Shown piece by piece: positions 55,240-63,608 of a stretch of 64,000 nt of DNA. The translations under genes were made by a program, and so were the position numbers. The notes beneath the pieces are model-generated. The model searched no databases. It saw only the letters and a list, made by a program, of their open reading frames with translations, and was not told where the DNA came from. How positions within the stretch are numbered: position 1 is the stretch's first letter; the number at the start of each line of letters is the position of its first letter. Source of the DNA: MED-G116 sp038107835 (GTDB lineage: Bacteria; Pseudomonadota; Alphaproteobacteria; Puniceispirillales; Puniceispirillaceae); contig JAYNHH010000012.1 in NCBI GenBank assembly GCA_038107835.1, positions 1 through 64,000 of the forward strand. The letters are read 5' to 3'.

Positions 55240-55694
55240 CACCGGCGCTGTGGTGCTCTCTGGCGACGGTCGGGCCGGTTGGCCGGTTGCGCCCTGCCCC
55301 GGGTACCTGGGGCTCGCTGTTTGGCCTTGTCACCGGCTTTGGTCTTGCCAGCCTGTCACCCGGATTGCTTGAGGTCGCCACCCTGCTGGTGATCGTGTTT
55401 GGTACCATCGCCGCCAACCATCACCAGAATGAAACAGGCAGCAAGGATGCCTCCGAGGTGGTCATTGACGAGGTTGCCGGACAATGGATCGCGCTGCTGG
55501 TGATCCCGATTGACTGGCGCTGGGCGCTGGCAGCCTTTCTGCTGTTCCGGTTTTTTGACATCACCAAGATTGGGCCGATCAGCATGGTCGAGAAATGGCC
55601 GGGCGGTGCCGGTGTGATGGCGGATGATGTGATTGCCGGAGTCTTTGCCGCGCTGTGCCTGTGGCTGGCGCAATCGCTCCTGTTTGCATACTGA
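55236..55694 (+). CDS. pgpA: Phosphatidylglycerophosphatase A
   Basis: A 152-aa membrane phosphatase that converts phosphatidylglycerophosphate to phosphatidylglycerol. PAPGTWGSLFGLVTGFGLA, the metal-site VVIDEVAGQWIALL and the LFRFFDITKIGPISMVEKWPGGAGVMADDVIAGVFAAL tail are characteristic. It overlaps ispDF (ATGA). Confidence 0.92.
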   Translation: MTPALWCSLATVGPVGRLRPAPGTWGSLFGLVTGFGLASLSPGLLEVATLLVIVFGTIAANHHQNETGSKDASEVVIDEVAGQWIALLVIPIDWRWALAAFLLFRFFDITKIGPISMVEKWPGGAGVMADDVIAGVFAALCLWLAQSLLFAY

Positions 55695-55706
55695 TTGCGG
55701 CGGCGG

Positions 55707-56231
55707 ATGGACCTGATGCAGACACCAGCAGACATATCAGAACTGGCAGCACGGATCGTGCAGCAGGCAAGTGCCAGCAACAGTCTGATCGTGACCGCCG
55801 AATCCTGCACCGGCGGCATGGTTGCAGCGGCACTGACCGATATTGCCGGTTCCTCGGCGGCGCTGGAGCGTGGGCTGGTGACCTACAGCAATGCGGCGAA
55901 GATGGAACTGCTCGGTGTCAAGGACGCGACGCTGACAGCGCATGGCGCAGTGTCGGCGGAATGCGCGGCCGAGATGGTTGCCGGGGCCCTTGCAAAGACA
56001 CCGGCAGCGATGCTGGCGGTGGCCATCACCGGAATCGCCGGACCCGGTGGCAGCACTCCTGACAAGCCTGTCGGGCTGGTGCATTTCGCGTGCCAGCGCC
56101 GGGGTGAGGCCGCACAGCTGGACAGGGTCATTTTCACCGGAGACAGGCCAGCCGTGCGGGCGCAGGCAACGCTGCATGCGCTGCGGCTCCTCGCCGGGCT
56201 GCTGGCAGGTGACATCGAGGATGGGCGCTAG
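55707..56231 (+). CDS. pncC: Nicotinamide-nucleotide amidase (PncC/CinA C-terminal family)
   Basis: A stand-alone CinA C-terminal domain of about 174 aa that deamidates NMN. SLIVTAESCTGGMVAAALTDIAGSSAALERGLVTYSNAAKMELLGV carries the catalytic serine/threonine pocket, followed by AVAITGIAGPGGSTPDKPVGLVHFAC. Starts at 55707 or 55716 are both possible; a TTG at 55695 is less likely. The stop overlaps ratA in convergent orientation by 4 bp. Confidence 0.92.
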   Translation: MDLMQTPADISELAARIVQQASASNSLIVTAESCTGGMVAAALTDIAGSSAALERGLVTYSNAAKMELLGVKDATLTAHGAVSAECAAEMVAGALAKTPAAMLAVAITGIAGPGGSTPDKPVGLVHFACQRRGEAAQLDRVIFTGDRPAVRAQATLHALRLLAGLLAGDIEDGR

Positions 56232-56683
56232 GGCTGTTTTTCGGTCAGCTGTTTGCCATAGAGCGCATCGGCACGCGTCTCAAAGGCCTGCACCATGCGG
56301 CGCACCGCCTCGGTAAACAATGTCTCAATGACCGATTGCAGCAGCCGTGAATTAAACTCGAAATCGACGTAGAAATCGATCTCACAGCCCTCCTCATGCG
56401 GCAGGAAGCGCCATTTATTGGTCAGATATCTGAAAGGCCCCTCGGCATAGCGGACATTGATTTCCAGCGCCTCTGCATCGAGATCGACATAGGAGGTGAA
56501 CTTTTCGCGGAACATGCGAAAGCCGATGATGAGATCGGCGGCAAGCGAGACCTCATCCTGATGGCGGATCCGGGCAGCAAGGCACCAGGGCAGGAATTGC
56601 GGGTAGGAGCGGACATCGGCGACCAGCGTGTAGAGCTGTTCCGGGCTGTGCCTGACAACCCGTTTTTCTGCGTGAACCGTCAT
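56228..56683 (-). CDS. ratA: RatA/COQ10-family START-like protein
   Basis: A 151-aa polyketide-cyclase/START-fold protein (VRHSPEQLYTLVADVRSYPQFLPWCLAARIR, FRMFREKFTSYVDLDAEALEINVRYAEGPFRYLTNKWRF). It matches the coenzyme-Q-binding COQ10/RatA family. In bacteria it is named as a ribosome-association toxin, but mitochondrial relatives carry ubiquinone, and that may be the main role here. It starts 1 bp after lipA, so it is co-transcribed with the lipoylation and PDH genes. Confidence 0.87.
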   Translation of the reverse strand: MTVHAEKRVVRHSPEQLYTLVADVRSYPQFLPWCLAARIRHQDEVSLAADLIIGFRMFREKFTSYVDLDAEALEINVRYAEGPFRYLTNKWRFLPHEEGCEIDFYVDFEFNSRLLQSVIETLFTEAVRRMVQAFETRADALYGKQLTEKQP

Positions 56684-56684
56684 C

Positions 56685-57638
56685 TCAGCTGGCTGCCAAT
56701 GCCACGTTGCGGGCCTGCTGCAGCGCCGCGAAATCCTCGTCAGCGTGATAGGAGGAGCGTGTCAGCGGTGTTGACGACATCAGCAAAAAGCCCTTGGCCC
56801 GGCCCTGGGCGGCATAGCTGTCGAACAGCGCCGGCTCGACAAACCGGTCTACCGGGGCATGTTTCGGCGTGGGCTGCAGATATTGGCCGATGGTCATGAA
56901 ATCGACATCGGCGCTGCGCAGATCATCCATCAGCTGACCGACCTCGTCATCCTCCTCGCCGAGACCAACCATGATCCCTGATTTGGTAAAGATCGAGGGG
57001 TCGAGCGCCTTCACCTGCTGCAGGATCGACAGCGAGTGGAAATAGCGGGCGCCAGGCCGGATTGAGGGGTAGAGGCGCGGCACAGTCTCCATATTGTGAT
57101 TGAACACATCCGGGCGGGCAGCGACAACCACCTCGAGCGCGCCCTCCTTGCGGAGAAAATCGGGGGTGAGAATCTCGATCGTCGTACCAGCGGAATAGAG
57201 GCGGATGAATTCGATCGTGCGGGCAAAATGCGCAGCGCCGCCATCGGCAAGATCATCACGGTCAACCGAAGTAATGACGACATGGCGCAGGCCAAGCGAG
57301 GCAACGGCCTTTGCCACATTCTCCGGCTCATCCAAATCCAGCGCGTCAGGCCGCCCCGTTGCAACATTGCAGAACGCACAGGCGCGTGTACAGACCGAGC
57401 CGAGAATCATCATGGTGGCATGTTTCTGCGCCCAGCATTCGCCGATATTGGGGCAGGCCGCCTCCTCGCACACGGTGACAAGATTGAGATCGCGCATCAG
57501 CCGGCGCGTTTCAGCATAGGCCGTTGATACCGGCGCTTTCACCCGCAGCCAATCGGGACGACGCGGCTGGGGCCGGTCGGGGTTTCTGCGTTTTTCCGGA
57601 TGGCGCCTGGCACCTTTGGCGGTATTGAGTTGGGGCAT
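56685..57638 (-). CDS. lipA: Lipoyl synthase
   Basis: A 317-aa radical SAM enzyme that inserts two sulfurs into octanoyl-lipoyl domains. The auxiliary cluster cysteines are in TVCEEAACPNIGECW and the SAM cluster in CTRACAFCNVATG. EILTPDF, FNHNMETVPRLYP and the terminal RSSYHADEDF follow in normal order. The N terminus is unusually basic (KGARRHPEKRRNPDRPQPRR). It directly follows the PDH genes that need its product. Confidence 0.96.
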   Translation of the reverse strand: MPQLNTAKGARRHPEKRRNPDRPQPRRPDWLRVKAPVSTAYAETRRLMRDLNLVTVCEEAACPNIGECWAQKHATMMILGSVCTRACAFCNVATGRPDALDLDEPENVAKAVASLGLRHVVITSVDRDDLADGGAAHFARTIEFIRLYSAGTTIEILTPDFLRKEGALEVVVAARPDVFNHNMETVPRLYPSIRPGARYFHSLSILQQVKALDPSIFTKSGIMVGLGEEDDEVGQLMDDLRSADVDFMTIGQYLQPTPKHAPVDRFVEPALFDSYAAQGRAKGFLLMSSTPLTRSSYHADEDFAALQQARNVALAAS

Positions 57639-57681
57639 AGCGAAACAACCAGCTTGAAAAAGCGAGAACTAACAAAGTCTC

Positions 57682-59082
57682 CTAGAAATGGATAGCCCGG
57701 TCAAAGGCGTCAAGGACTGATTCGTGCATTGCCTCGGATAAGGTCGGATGCGGGAAGACCGTCTGCATCAATTCGGCCTCTGTCGCCTCGAGGGTGCGGG
57801 CGATGGCATAGCCCTGAATCAGCTCGGTTACCTCCGGGCCGACCATATGCGCGCCCAGCAATTCGCCGGTCTTTTCATCGAAAATGGTTTTGACCAACCC
57901 CTGATCATCGCCCATGGCAATCGCCTTGCCATTGCCGACAAACGGAAAGCGCCCAACCCTGATCTCATGGCCGGCGTCCCTGGCGGCAGCCTCGGTCATC
58001 CCGACGGAGGCTACCTGCGGCCGGCAATAGGTGCAGCCCGGCACCGCACCGGCTCCAAGCGGATGGACCTGCTTCAGTCCGGCAATTTTCTCGACGCAGA
58101 TGATGCCCTCATGGCTGGCCTTGTGCGCCAGCCAGGGCGGCCCGGTCACATCACCAATGGCATAGATGCCGGCCTCACCCGTTGCCGCCCATTGATCGGT
58201 GACAATATGCCCACGGTCAACAGTAACGGCGCTTTCCTCAAGGCCCAGATTCTCGGTGTTGCCGGTAATGCCGACCGCCATGATGGCCCGCTCGGCGACA
58301 AGATCGGTGCCGCCCCCCTCAAGACTGGCAGTGACCTGGTTGCCATCGCTGGTCAGGCTGCGCAGCCTGGCACCGGTGACAATCCTGATGCCTCGCTTGG
58401 CAAAAGCCTTCTGCACGACGGCAGAAATCTCCGCATCCTCAACCGGCAGGATGTTGTCCATCGCCTCAATCAGCGTCACCTCAACGCCCATGTCATGATA
58501 GAAGGAGGCAAATTCGGCACCGATTGCGCCTGAGCCGATGATCAGCAGCGATTTTGGCATGGTCTTTGGCACCATCGCCTCGCGATAGGTGAGGATGGAT
58601 TTGCCATCGGCAACAATTCCGGGAAGGCTGCGCGCCCTCGCCCCGGTGGCGATGATCACATGCTGTGCCGTTATGCTGTCGCCGGTGGACAGGCTGACAG
58701 CGCGCAGACCATTGGCCAGACCGCCAATTTTGGCCTCCGCCTCGAACAGGGTGACCCTGTTTTTTTTCAGCAGATGATGAACGCCGGCCGACAGCCTGCC
58801 AGCCACCTTGCGCGAGCGTTTGACCACCTGGGCAAGATCAATTGAGATCTCGCCGCCGACAGTGATGCCAAATTCCTTCATCTCGTCGAGCGAATGCCGC
58901 AATTCCGCCGCGCGCAACAGCGCCTTTGTCGGAATACAGCCCCAGTTCAGGCAAACACCACCAAGATGCTCACGCTCGACAACTGCCACGCGCATACCAA
59001 GCTGTGCCGCGCGGATCGCGGCCACATAGCCACCTGGCCCGCCGCCAATCACAATGATATCAAAACTCTGTTCTTCCGCCAT
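57682..59082 (-). CDS. lpd: Dihydrolipoamide dehydrogenase (E3)
   Basis: A 466-aa flavoprotein that reoxidises dihydrolipoyl E2. It has the FAD site IIVIGGGPGGYVAAIRAAQLG, the redox disulfide GGVCLNWGCIPTKALL, the NAD site LLIIGSGAIGAEFASFYHDMG and the C-terminal HPTLSEAMHES with the catalytic His-Glu pair. The ATG at 59082 matches the family. It lies 53 bp after pdhC. Confidence 0.96.
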   Translation of the reverse strand: MAEEQSFDIIVIGGGPGGYVAAIRAAQLGMRVAVVEREHLGGVCLNWGCIPTKALLRAAELRHSLDEMKEFGITVGGEISIDLAQVVKRSRKVAGRLSAGVHHLLKKNRVTLFEAEAKIGGLANGLRAVSLSTGDSITAQHVIIATGARARSLPGIVADGKSILTYREAMVPKTMPKSLLIIGSGAIGAEFASFYHDMGVEVTLIEAMDNILPVEDAEISAVVQKAFAKRGIRIVTGARLRSLTSDGNQVTASLEGGGTDLVAERAIMAVGITGNTENLGLEESAVTVDRGHIVTDQWAATGEAGIYAIGDVTGPPWLAHKASHEGIICVEKIAGLKQVHPLGAGAVPGCTYCRPQVASVGMTEAAARDAGHEIRVGRFPFVGNGKAIAMGDDQGLVKTIFDEKTGELLGAHMVGPEVTELIQGYAIARTLEATEAELMQTVFPHPTLSEAMHESVLDAFDRAIHF

Positions 59083-59135
59083 TTTCCTGCCTGACTGAAA
59101 CATCCCGGAAAGGATGATCCACAAAAGAGTCCCGC

Positions 59136-60455
59136 CTAGAGAAGCATCGTCACCGGATTTTCGATGAAGGATTTGAATGATTGCAGCCACCGCGCACCAA
59201 CCGCGCCATCGACAGCCCGATGATCACATGACAGCGTGACCGTCATCACCGTCGCAACGGCGAGCGCGCCATCGCGGACGATTGGTCGTTCCTCACCAGC
59301 ACCAACAGCCAGAATGGCCCCCTGCGGCGGGTTGATCACGGCGGCAAATTCACGCACGCCAAACATCCCGAGATTGGAAATGGTGAAACTGCCCCCGGTA
59401 AATTCCTCAGGCGCCAGACTGCCCGCGCGGGCGCGCTCTGCCAGATCACGGCTGATCTGTGACAGTTCGGCAAGCCCTTTTTGCTCGGCCGCCCAGATCA
59501 CCGGCGTGATCAGTCCGCCCTCAATCGCGACCGCCATCGAGATATCGGCATGCGCAAAACGACGGGTGTGATCGCCTTCCCAGGAGGCATTCGCCTCTGG
59601 CACCTGAATCAAAGCCTGTGCCGCAGCGCGGATCACCAGATCATTAACCGAAATCTTCACACCATCGCCGGCAAGTGCATTGAGCTGCCTGCGCGACGCG
59701 AGAAGCTGGTCGATCTCACAATCAACCGTCAGATAGAAATGCGGGGCTGTCTGCTTGGACTGCTGCAGACGCTCAGCGATGACCTTGCGCATCAGGCTGT
59801 TGGCAACCAGTTCGCTGCTGCCCGGAGCCGCCACCATGCCGATAGCGGCAGGAGCGCCCATACTGGCAGGGGCAACGGCAGGCGCGGTGACCGCAGCCTC
59901 AACATCAGCGCGCAGAATGCGCCCATGGGGACCACTGCCGGCAAGCGCCGCCAGATCAACCCCGCGGTCGGCCGCAATGCGCCGCGCAAGCGGGCTGGCA
60001 AAAATCCGGCTGCCGGTTGGCGCTGGCACCGCTGAGGGCTGCGCCATTGATGTTTGTGCGGACGGCGCTGAGACCGCGCCTGGGGTTGAATTTTCAGCAG
60101 GTGCTGTCTTGGGTTCTGGGGTGGCCGCTGTCGGGGGTTCTGGGGTGGGCGCTGTCTGGGGTTCTGGTGCGGAGGCCGGTGTCTTTGCCGCCGCAACACT
60201 GGCAGCATCCTCACCGTCCTCAGCCAAAAGGGCGATTACGGTGCCGACAGCGACATTCTCGCTGCCTGCGGCGATGAGAATGCTGGCCACGACGCCCTCA
60301 TCAACCGCCTCGACCTCCATCGTTGCCTTGTCCGTCTCGATCTCGGCAATCACATCGCCGGACCGGACATTGTCACCGACGCTGACATTCCATGTGGCCA
60401 GAGTTCCCGTCTCCATGGTCGGAGAAAGTGCAGGCATTTTGATCTCGACCGCCAT
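59136..60455 (-). CDS. pdhC: Pyruvate dehydrogenase E2, dihydrolipoamide acetyltransferase
   Basis: A 439-aa E2 with one lipoyl domain (about 1-80; lysine in EIETDKATMEVEAVD) and a long Ala/Pro linker with repeated TPEP-x-TA units (about 95-150). A peripheral subunit-binding domain follows (FASPLARRIAADRGVDLAALAGSGPHGRIL), then a catalytic domain ending in VTLSCDHRAVDGAVGARWL with the active-site His. ATG 60455 is separated from the pdhB stop by 1 bp. Confidence 0.96.
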   Translation of the reverse strand: MAVEIKMPALSPTMETGTLATWNVSVGDNVRSGDVIAEIETDKATMEVEAVDEGVVASILIAAGSENVAVGTVIALLAEDGEDAASVAAAKTPASAPEPQTAPTPEPPTAATPEPKTAPAENSTPGAVSAPSAQTSMAQPSAVPAPTGSRIFASPLARRIAADRGVDLAALAGSGPHGRILRADVEAAVTAPAVAPASMGAPAAIGMVAAPGSSELVANSLMRKVIAERLQQSKQTAPHFYLTVDCEIDQLLASRRQLNALAGDGVKISVNDLVIRAAAQALIQVPEANASWEGDHTRRFAHADISMAVAIEGGLITPVIWAAEQKGLAELSQISRDLAERARAGSLAPEEFTGGSFTISNLGMFGVREFAAVINPPQGAILAVGAGEERPIVRDGALAVATVMTVTLSCDHRAVDGAVGARWLQSFKSFIENPVTMLL

Positions 60456-60456
60456 C

Positions 60457-61851
60457 TTATGCTCCCCTGAACCCATCACAGGTCGCCAGCGCCGTGGCAA
60501 CGATGTCGTCAATCTGCGGCAAGGCCAGCTTTTCCAGATTGGCCGCATAGGGCATCGGCACGTCCTTGCCGGTTACGCGGGCAATCGGCGCATCAAGCCA
60601 GTCAAAAGCCTGTTCCATCACCTGCATCGCAATCTCGGACCCAAGACCGGCAAAGGGGAAGCCCTCCTCGCAGGTAACAAGGCGTGAGGTCTTGCGCACC
60701 GAGGCGATGATGGTTTCGCTGTCCAGCGGCCGGATCGTCCGCAGATCAATCACCTCGGCAGAAATCCCCTGCTCGGCGAGTGCATCGGCAGCGGCAAGCG
60801 CGCGGCCAACCATGATGGAAAAAGCGACAATCGTGACATCACTTCCCTCGCGGACGATTTTGGCCTTGCCGATCGGCACGATCCAGTCGTCATCCTCGGG
60901 GATATCGAAACTCTGGCCATACATCACCTCATTTTCGAGGAAAATCACTGGATTCGGGTCACGGATGGCGGCTTTCAGCAATCCCTTGGCATCGGCAGCC
61001 GACCAGGGCGAAACGACCTTCAGCCCTGGACAATGCGCATACCAGCTGGCATAGCATTGCGAGTGCTGGGCGGCGACACGGCTGGCAGCACCATTCGGCC
61101 CGCGAAAAACAATCGGACAGCCCATCTGGCCACCTGACATATAGAGCGTCTTGGCAGCGGAATTGATGATCTGGTCAATCGCCTGCATGGCAAAATTGAA
61201 AGTCATGAATTCGATCACCGGGCGCAGCTCACCAAAGGCAGCGCCAACGCCAAGGCCGGCAAACCCCTGTTCGGTAATCGGTGTGTCGATCACGCGCTTT
61301 GACCCGAATTCGGCAAGCAGACCCTGCGTGACCTTGTAGGCACCCTGATATTCGGCAACTTCCTCGCCCATCACGAACACATTGTCGTCGCGGCGCATTT
61401 CCTCGGCCATGGCATCACGCAGCGCCTCGCGCACGGTGATATTGACCGTTGCGCCATCCCATTGTGCCTCGGCGGCAATGGCCACGCCAGCCGGTGCCGA
61501 TATGGACGCAGGTGAAGAGGCCGGTGCAGAGGTTGGTGCAGAGGCCGGTATGGGGGTCTCAGCAGCAGTTGCTTCAGGCGTAGTGGCAATCGCAGCGCCT
61601 GCCTCCTCACCCTCGGCCAGCAGGATGGCAATCGGCGCATTGACCCTGACATTCTCGGTACCGGCAGCAACGAGCAGCGTTTCCACGACGCCATCATCAA
61701 CGGCCTCGACCTCCATCGTCGCCTTGTCGGTCTCGATCTCGGCAATCACATCGCCGGAGCGCACCTCGTCACCCTCGGCCACAAGCCATTTCGCCAATGT
61801 TCCCTCTTCCATTGTCGGCGAGAGCGCCGGCATCCTGATTTCGATTGCCAT
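60457..61851 (-). CDS. pdhB: Pyruvate dehydrogenase E1 beta with N-terminal lipoyl domain
   Basis: A 464-aa E1 beta subunit. The first about 80 residues are a lipoyl domain (EIETDKATMEVEAVDDG) followed by an Ala/Pro linker (SAPTSAPASSPASISAP). The transketolase-type beta domain starts near 140 (ITVREALRDAMAEEMRRDDNVFVMGEEVAEYQGAYK) and ends with the transketolase C domain. Carrying a lipoyl domain on E1 beta is characteristic of alphaproteobacteria. It starts 2 bp after pdhA. Confidence 0.96.
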   Translation of the reverse strand: MAIEIRMPALSPTMEEGTLAKWLVAEGDEVRSGDVIAEIETDKATMEVEAVDDGVVETLLVAAGTENVRVNAPIAILLAEGEEAGAAIATTPEATAAETPIPASAPTSAPASSPASISAPAGVAIAAEAQWDGATVNITVREALRDAMAEEMRRDDNVFVMGEEVAEYQGAYKVTQGLLAEFGSKRVIDTPITEQGFAGLGVGAAFGELRPVIEFMTFNFAMQAIDQIINSAAKTLYMSGGQMGCPIVFRGPNGAASRVAAQHSQCYASWYAHCPGLKVVSPWSAADAKGLLKAAIRDPNPVIFLENEVMYGQSFDIPEDDDWIVPIGKAKIVREGSDVTIVAFSIMVGRALAAADALAEQGISAEVIDLRTIRPLDSETIIASVRKTSRLVTCEEGFPFAGLGSEIAMQVMEQAFDWLDAPIARVTGKDVPMPYAANLEKLALPQIDDIVATALATCDGFRGA

Positions 61852-61853
61852 GA

Positions 61854-62924
61854 TTACGCCTCCGTCGATGCGGCTGTGCTGGCAGATACCGGCAGCAGAA
61901 TATCGGTGAACAGTTCAGACGGATCGGGCTCTGGGCTGGTCTGGGCAAATTCGGTTGCCTTGGTGACAACGGCCTTGACCTCGGCATCCATTGCCTTGAG
62001 CGCCTCTTCCCTGACATTCTGCTTGATCAGGAGCTCGCGCAGCTGGTCGATCGGATCATGCTGTTTGCGCATCGCGTCAACCTCCTCGCGCGTGCGGTAT
62101 TTCGCCGGATCGGACATCGAGTGGCCGCGATAGCGATAGGTCTTCATTTCCAGAATGTACGGGCCTTTGCCATCGCGGCAATGCGCCAGCGCCTCAAGAC
62201 CCGCCTCGCGCACGGCCAGGACATCCATGCCATCGACCTGTTTGCCCGGAATGCCGTAGGCTGAGCCACGTTCAGCAAGGGCGCGGCCAGCCGCAGCTCT
62301 GGTTACGGCTGTTCCCATGCCATATTGATTGTTCTCGATAACAAACAGGCACGGCAGATCCCACAGGGCGGCCATGTTGAAACTCTCATAGACCTGACCC
62401 TGATTGACCGCACCATCCCCGAGATAGGTCATGCAGACATTGGCTTCGTCTTTGTATTTGTGGGAAAAAGCCAGACCACAGCCGATCGGAACCTGCGCGC
62501 CGACAATGCCATGGCCGCCAAAAAATTTCTTTTCCCGGCTGAACATGTGCATCGAGCCGCCCTTACCGCGTGAATACCCACCTTCGCGGCCGGTCAATTC
62601 CGCCATCACGCCATCGGCATCCATGCCACAGGCGAGCATATGACCATGGTCGCGGTAGGAGGTGACAACCGTATCACCGGGTCTTGACGCGGACTGCAGA
62701 CCGACAACGACGGCTTCCTGGCCGATGTAGAGATGGCAGAAACCACCAATCTGCCCCATGCCATAGAGCTGACCGGCCTTTTCCTCAAACCGGCGGATCA
62801 ACAGCATGTCGTGATACATCGCGGTCAAATCTTCGGTGGCTGGCATGTCGTTCCTGCCGGTGGCGATTGCCTTTGGTGGACGACCGGGTTTCTTTTTGCG
62901 GGGTGTTCTGGCTTTCTGCACCAT
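61854..62924 (-). CDS. pdhA: Pyruvate dehydrogenase E1 alpha
   Basis: A 356-aa E1 alpha with YHDMLLIRRFEEKAGQLYGMGQIGGFCHLYIGQEA, the TPP-binding GDGAVNQGQVYESFNMAALW...NN motif and the phosphorylation-loop region YRYRGHSMSDPAKYR. ATG 62924 follows AGGGAG. The first about 20 residues are a basic extension with PRKKKPGRPPK (residues 8-18), similar to an AT-hook core. It is the first gene of the PDH operon. Confidence 0.95.
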   Translation of the reverse strand: MVQKARTPRKKKPGRPPKAIATGRNDMPATEDLTAMYHDMLLIRRFEEKAGQLYGMGQIGGFCHLYIGQEAVVVGLQSASRPGDTVVTSYRDHGHMLACGMDADGVMAELTGREGGYSRGKGGSMHMFSREKKFFGGHGIVGAQVPIGCGLAFSHKYKDEANVCMTYLGDGAVNQGQVYESFNMAALWDLPCLFVIENNQYGMGTAVTRAAAGRALAERGSAYGIPGKQVDGMDVLAVREAGLEALAHCRDGKGPYILEMKTYRYRGHSMSDPAKYRTREEVDAMRKQHDPIDQLRELLIKQNVREEALKAMDAEVKAVVTKATEFAQTSPEPDPSELFTDILLPVSASTAASTEA

Positions 62925-63087
62925 CTGTCTGCTCCCTGAAACTACAGCAATGCCGGGCGGCACCTGTTCCATGGCGCAAGAATTTAACGAATTTGATATA
63001 ATTGCAATATTTTTATTATTCTGTTTTTATTGCATTTTTATTAAATAAACCAATTTTCAGTTTATTAGATGCGTATAAGCAACATTC
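62925..63087. promoter_or_regulatory. AT-rich control region of the PDH operon with two inverted repeats
   Basis: The 163 bp between ftsB and pdhA are strikingly AT-rich. They hold TGCAATA (63003-63009) paired with TATTGCA (63028-63034), and AATAAAC (63044-63050) paired with GTTTATT (63060-63066). The pdh promoter should lie here, reading leftward, but no -35/-10 pair stands out with good spacing. The repeats may be operators or the end of the ftsB transcript. Confidence 0.45.
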
Positions 63088-63411
63088 CTAAAATTTCAAA
63101 TCTGAAAGATCAATTGAAATAATCACATCATCGGGCGAGTAGAGACCAAGTTCGGCCTGCGCCGTTTCCTCGAGAATGTCAGCATCGAGAGTCTCGCTCT
63201 GCATCAGCGAAATCCGGTGTGTGAGATCGGTCTGATGCCTGGAAAGCAGCATCAGCTGTTCCTCGGCCAGCTGGATTCTGCGATCAAGTTCAGGCTGTGC
63301 CAGAATGCCCCGCTCACCGGCGATTGTGTGAAACCCGAAAAACACCACAAGGGTTCCGAGCAGAACAAAACTGCTGGCATAGGCGAGTGGCTTTCTGATC
63401 ATCCTGTACAT
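63088..63411 (-). CDS. ftsB: FtsB/DivIC-family septum formation initiator
   Basis: A 107-aa bitopic division protein. A single transmembrane helix (SSFVLLGTLVVFFGFHTIAG, residues about 14-33) is followed by a coiled-coil region with RIQLAEEQLMLLSRHQTDLTHRI and then ETAQAELGLYSPDDVI, the usual FtsB/DivIC layout. Linkage between eno and pdhA is conserved in alphaproteobacteria. Confidence 0.85.
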   Translation of the reverse strand: MYRMIRKPLAYASSFVLLGTLVVFFGFHTIAGERGILAQPELDRRIQLAEEQLMLLSRHQTDLTHRISLMQSETLDADILEETAQAELGLYSPDDVIISIDLSDLKF

Positions 63412-63538
63412 CTGCGGTCCGACCCCGTGGGCAGTGCAATCCTCATAACGGGCATTGAATCAGAGCCGATTCGGCCGGTCAAGCAAAAAGCTAGTCGCCG
63501 GATTCTCTGTATCAGAGGTTTCTACACGGGCAGATAAG

Positions 63539-63565
63539 GGCCGCCCACCCGCAGTGCGGGCGGCC
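63539..63565 (-). terminator. Possible weak terminator after eno
   Basis: GGCCGCC (63539-63545) pairs with GGCGGCC (63559-63565) and a CCGC/GCGG hairpin nests inside, 43 bp past the eno stop. The following U-tract on the minus strand is poor (CTTATCT), so termination efficiency is doubtful. Confidence 0.45.
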
Positions 63566-63608
63566 TGACAGGATATCTGGGATTGCGATGAGTGCGCGCC
63601 GCCCGTGG

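Noticed and set aside
56228..56683. Toxin-antitoxin module because of the RatA name
   Set aside because: No partner antitoxin gene is adjacent, and the gene lies in a lipoylation/PDH operon. The COQ10-like role is more likely.
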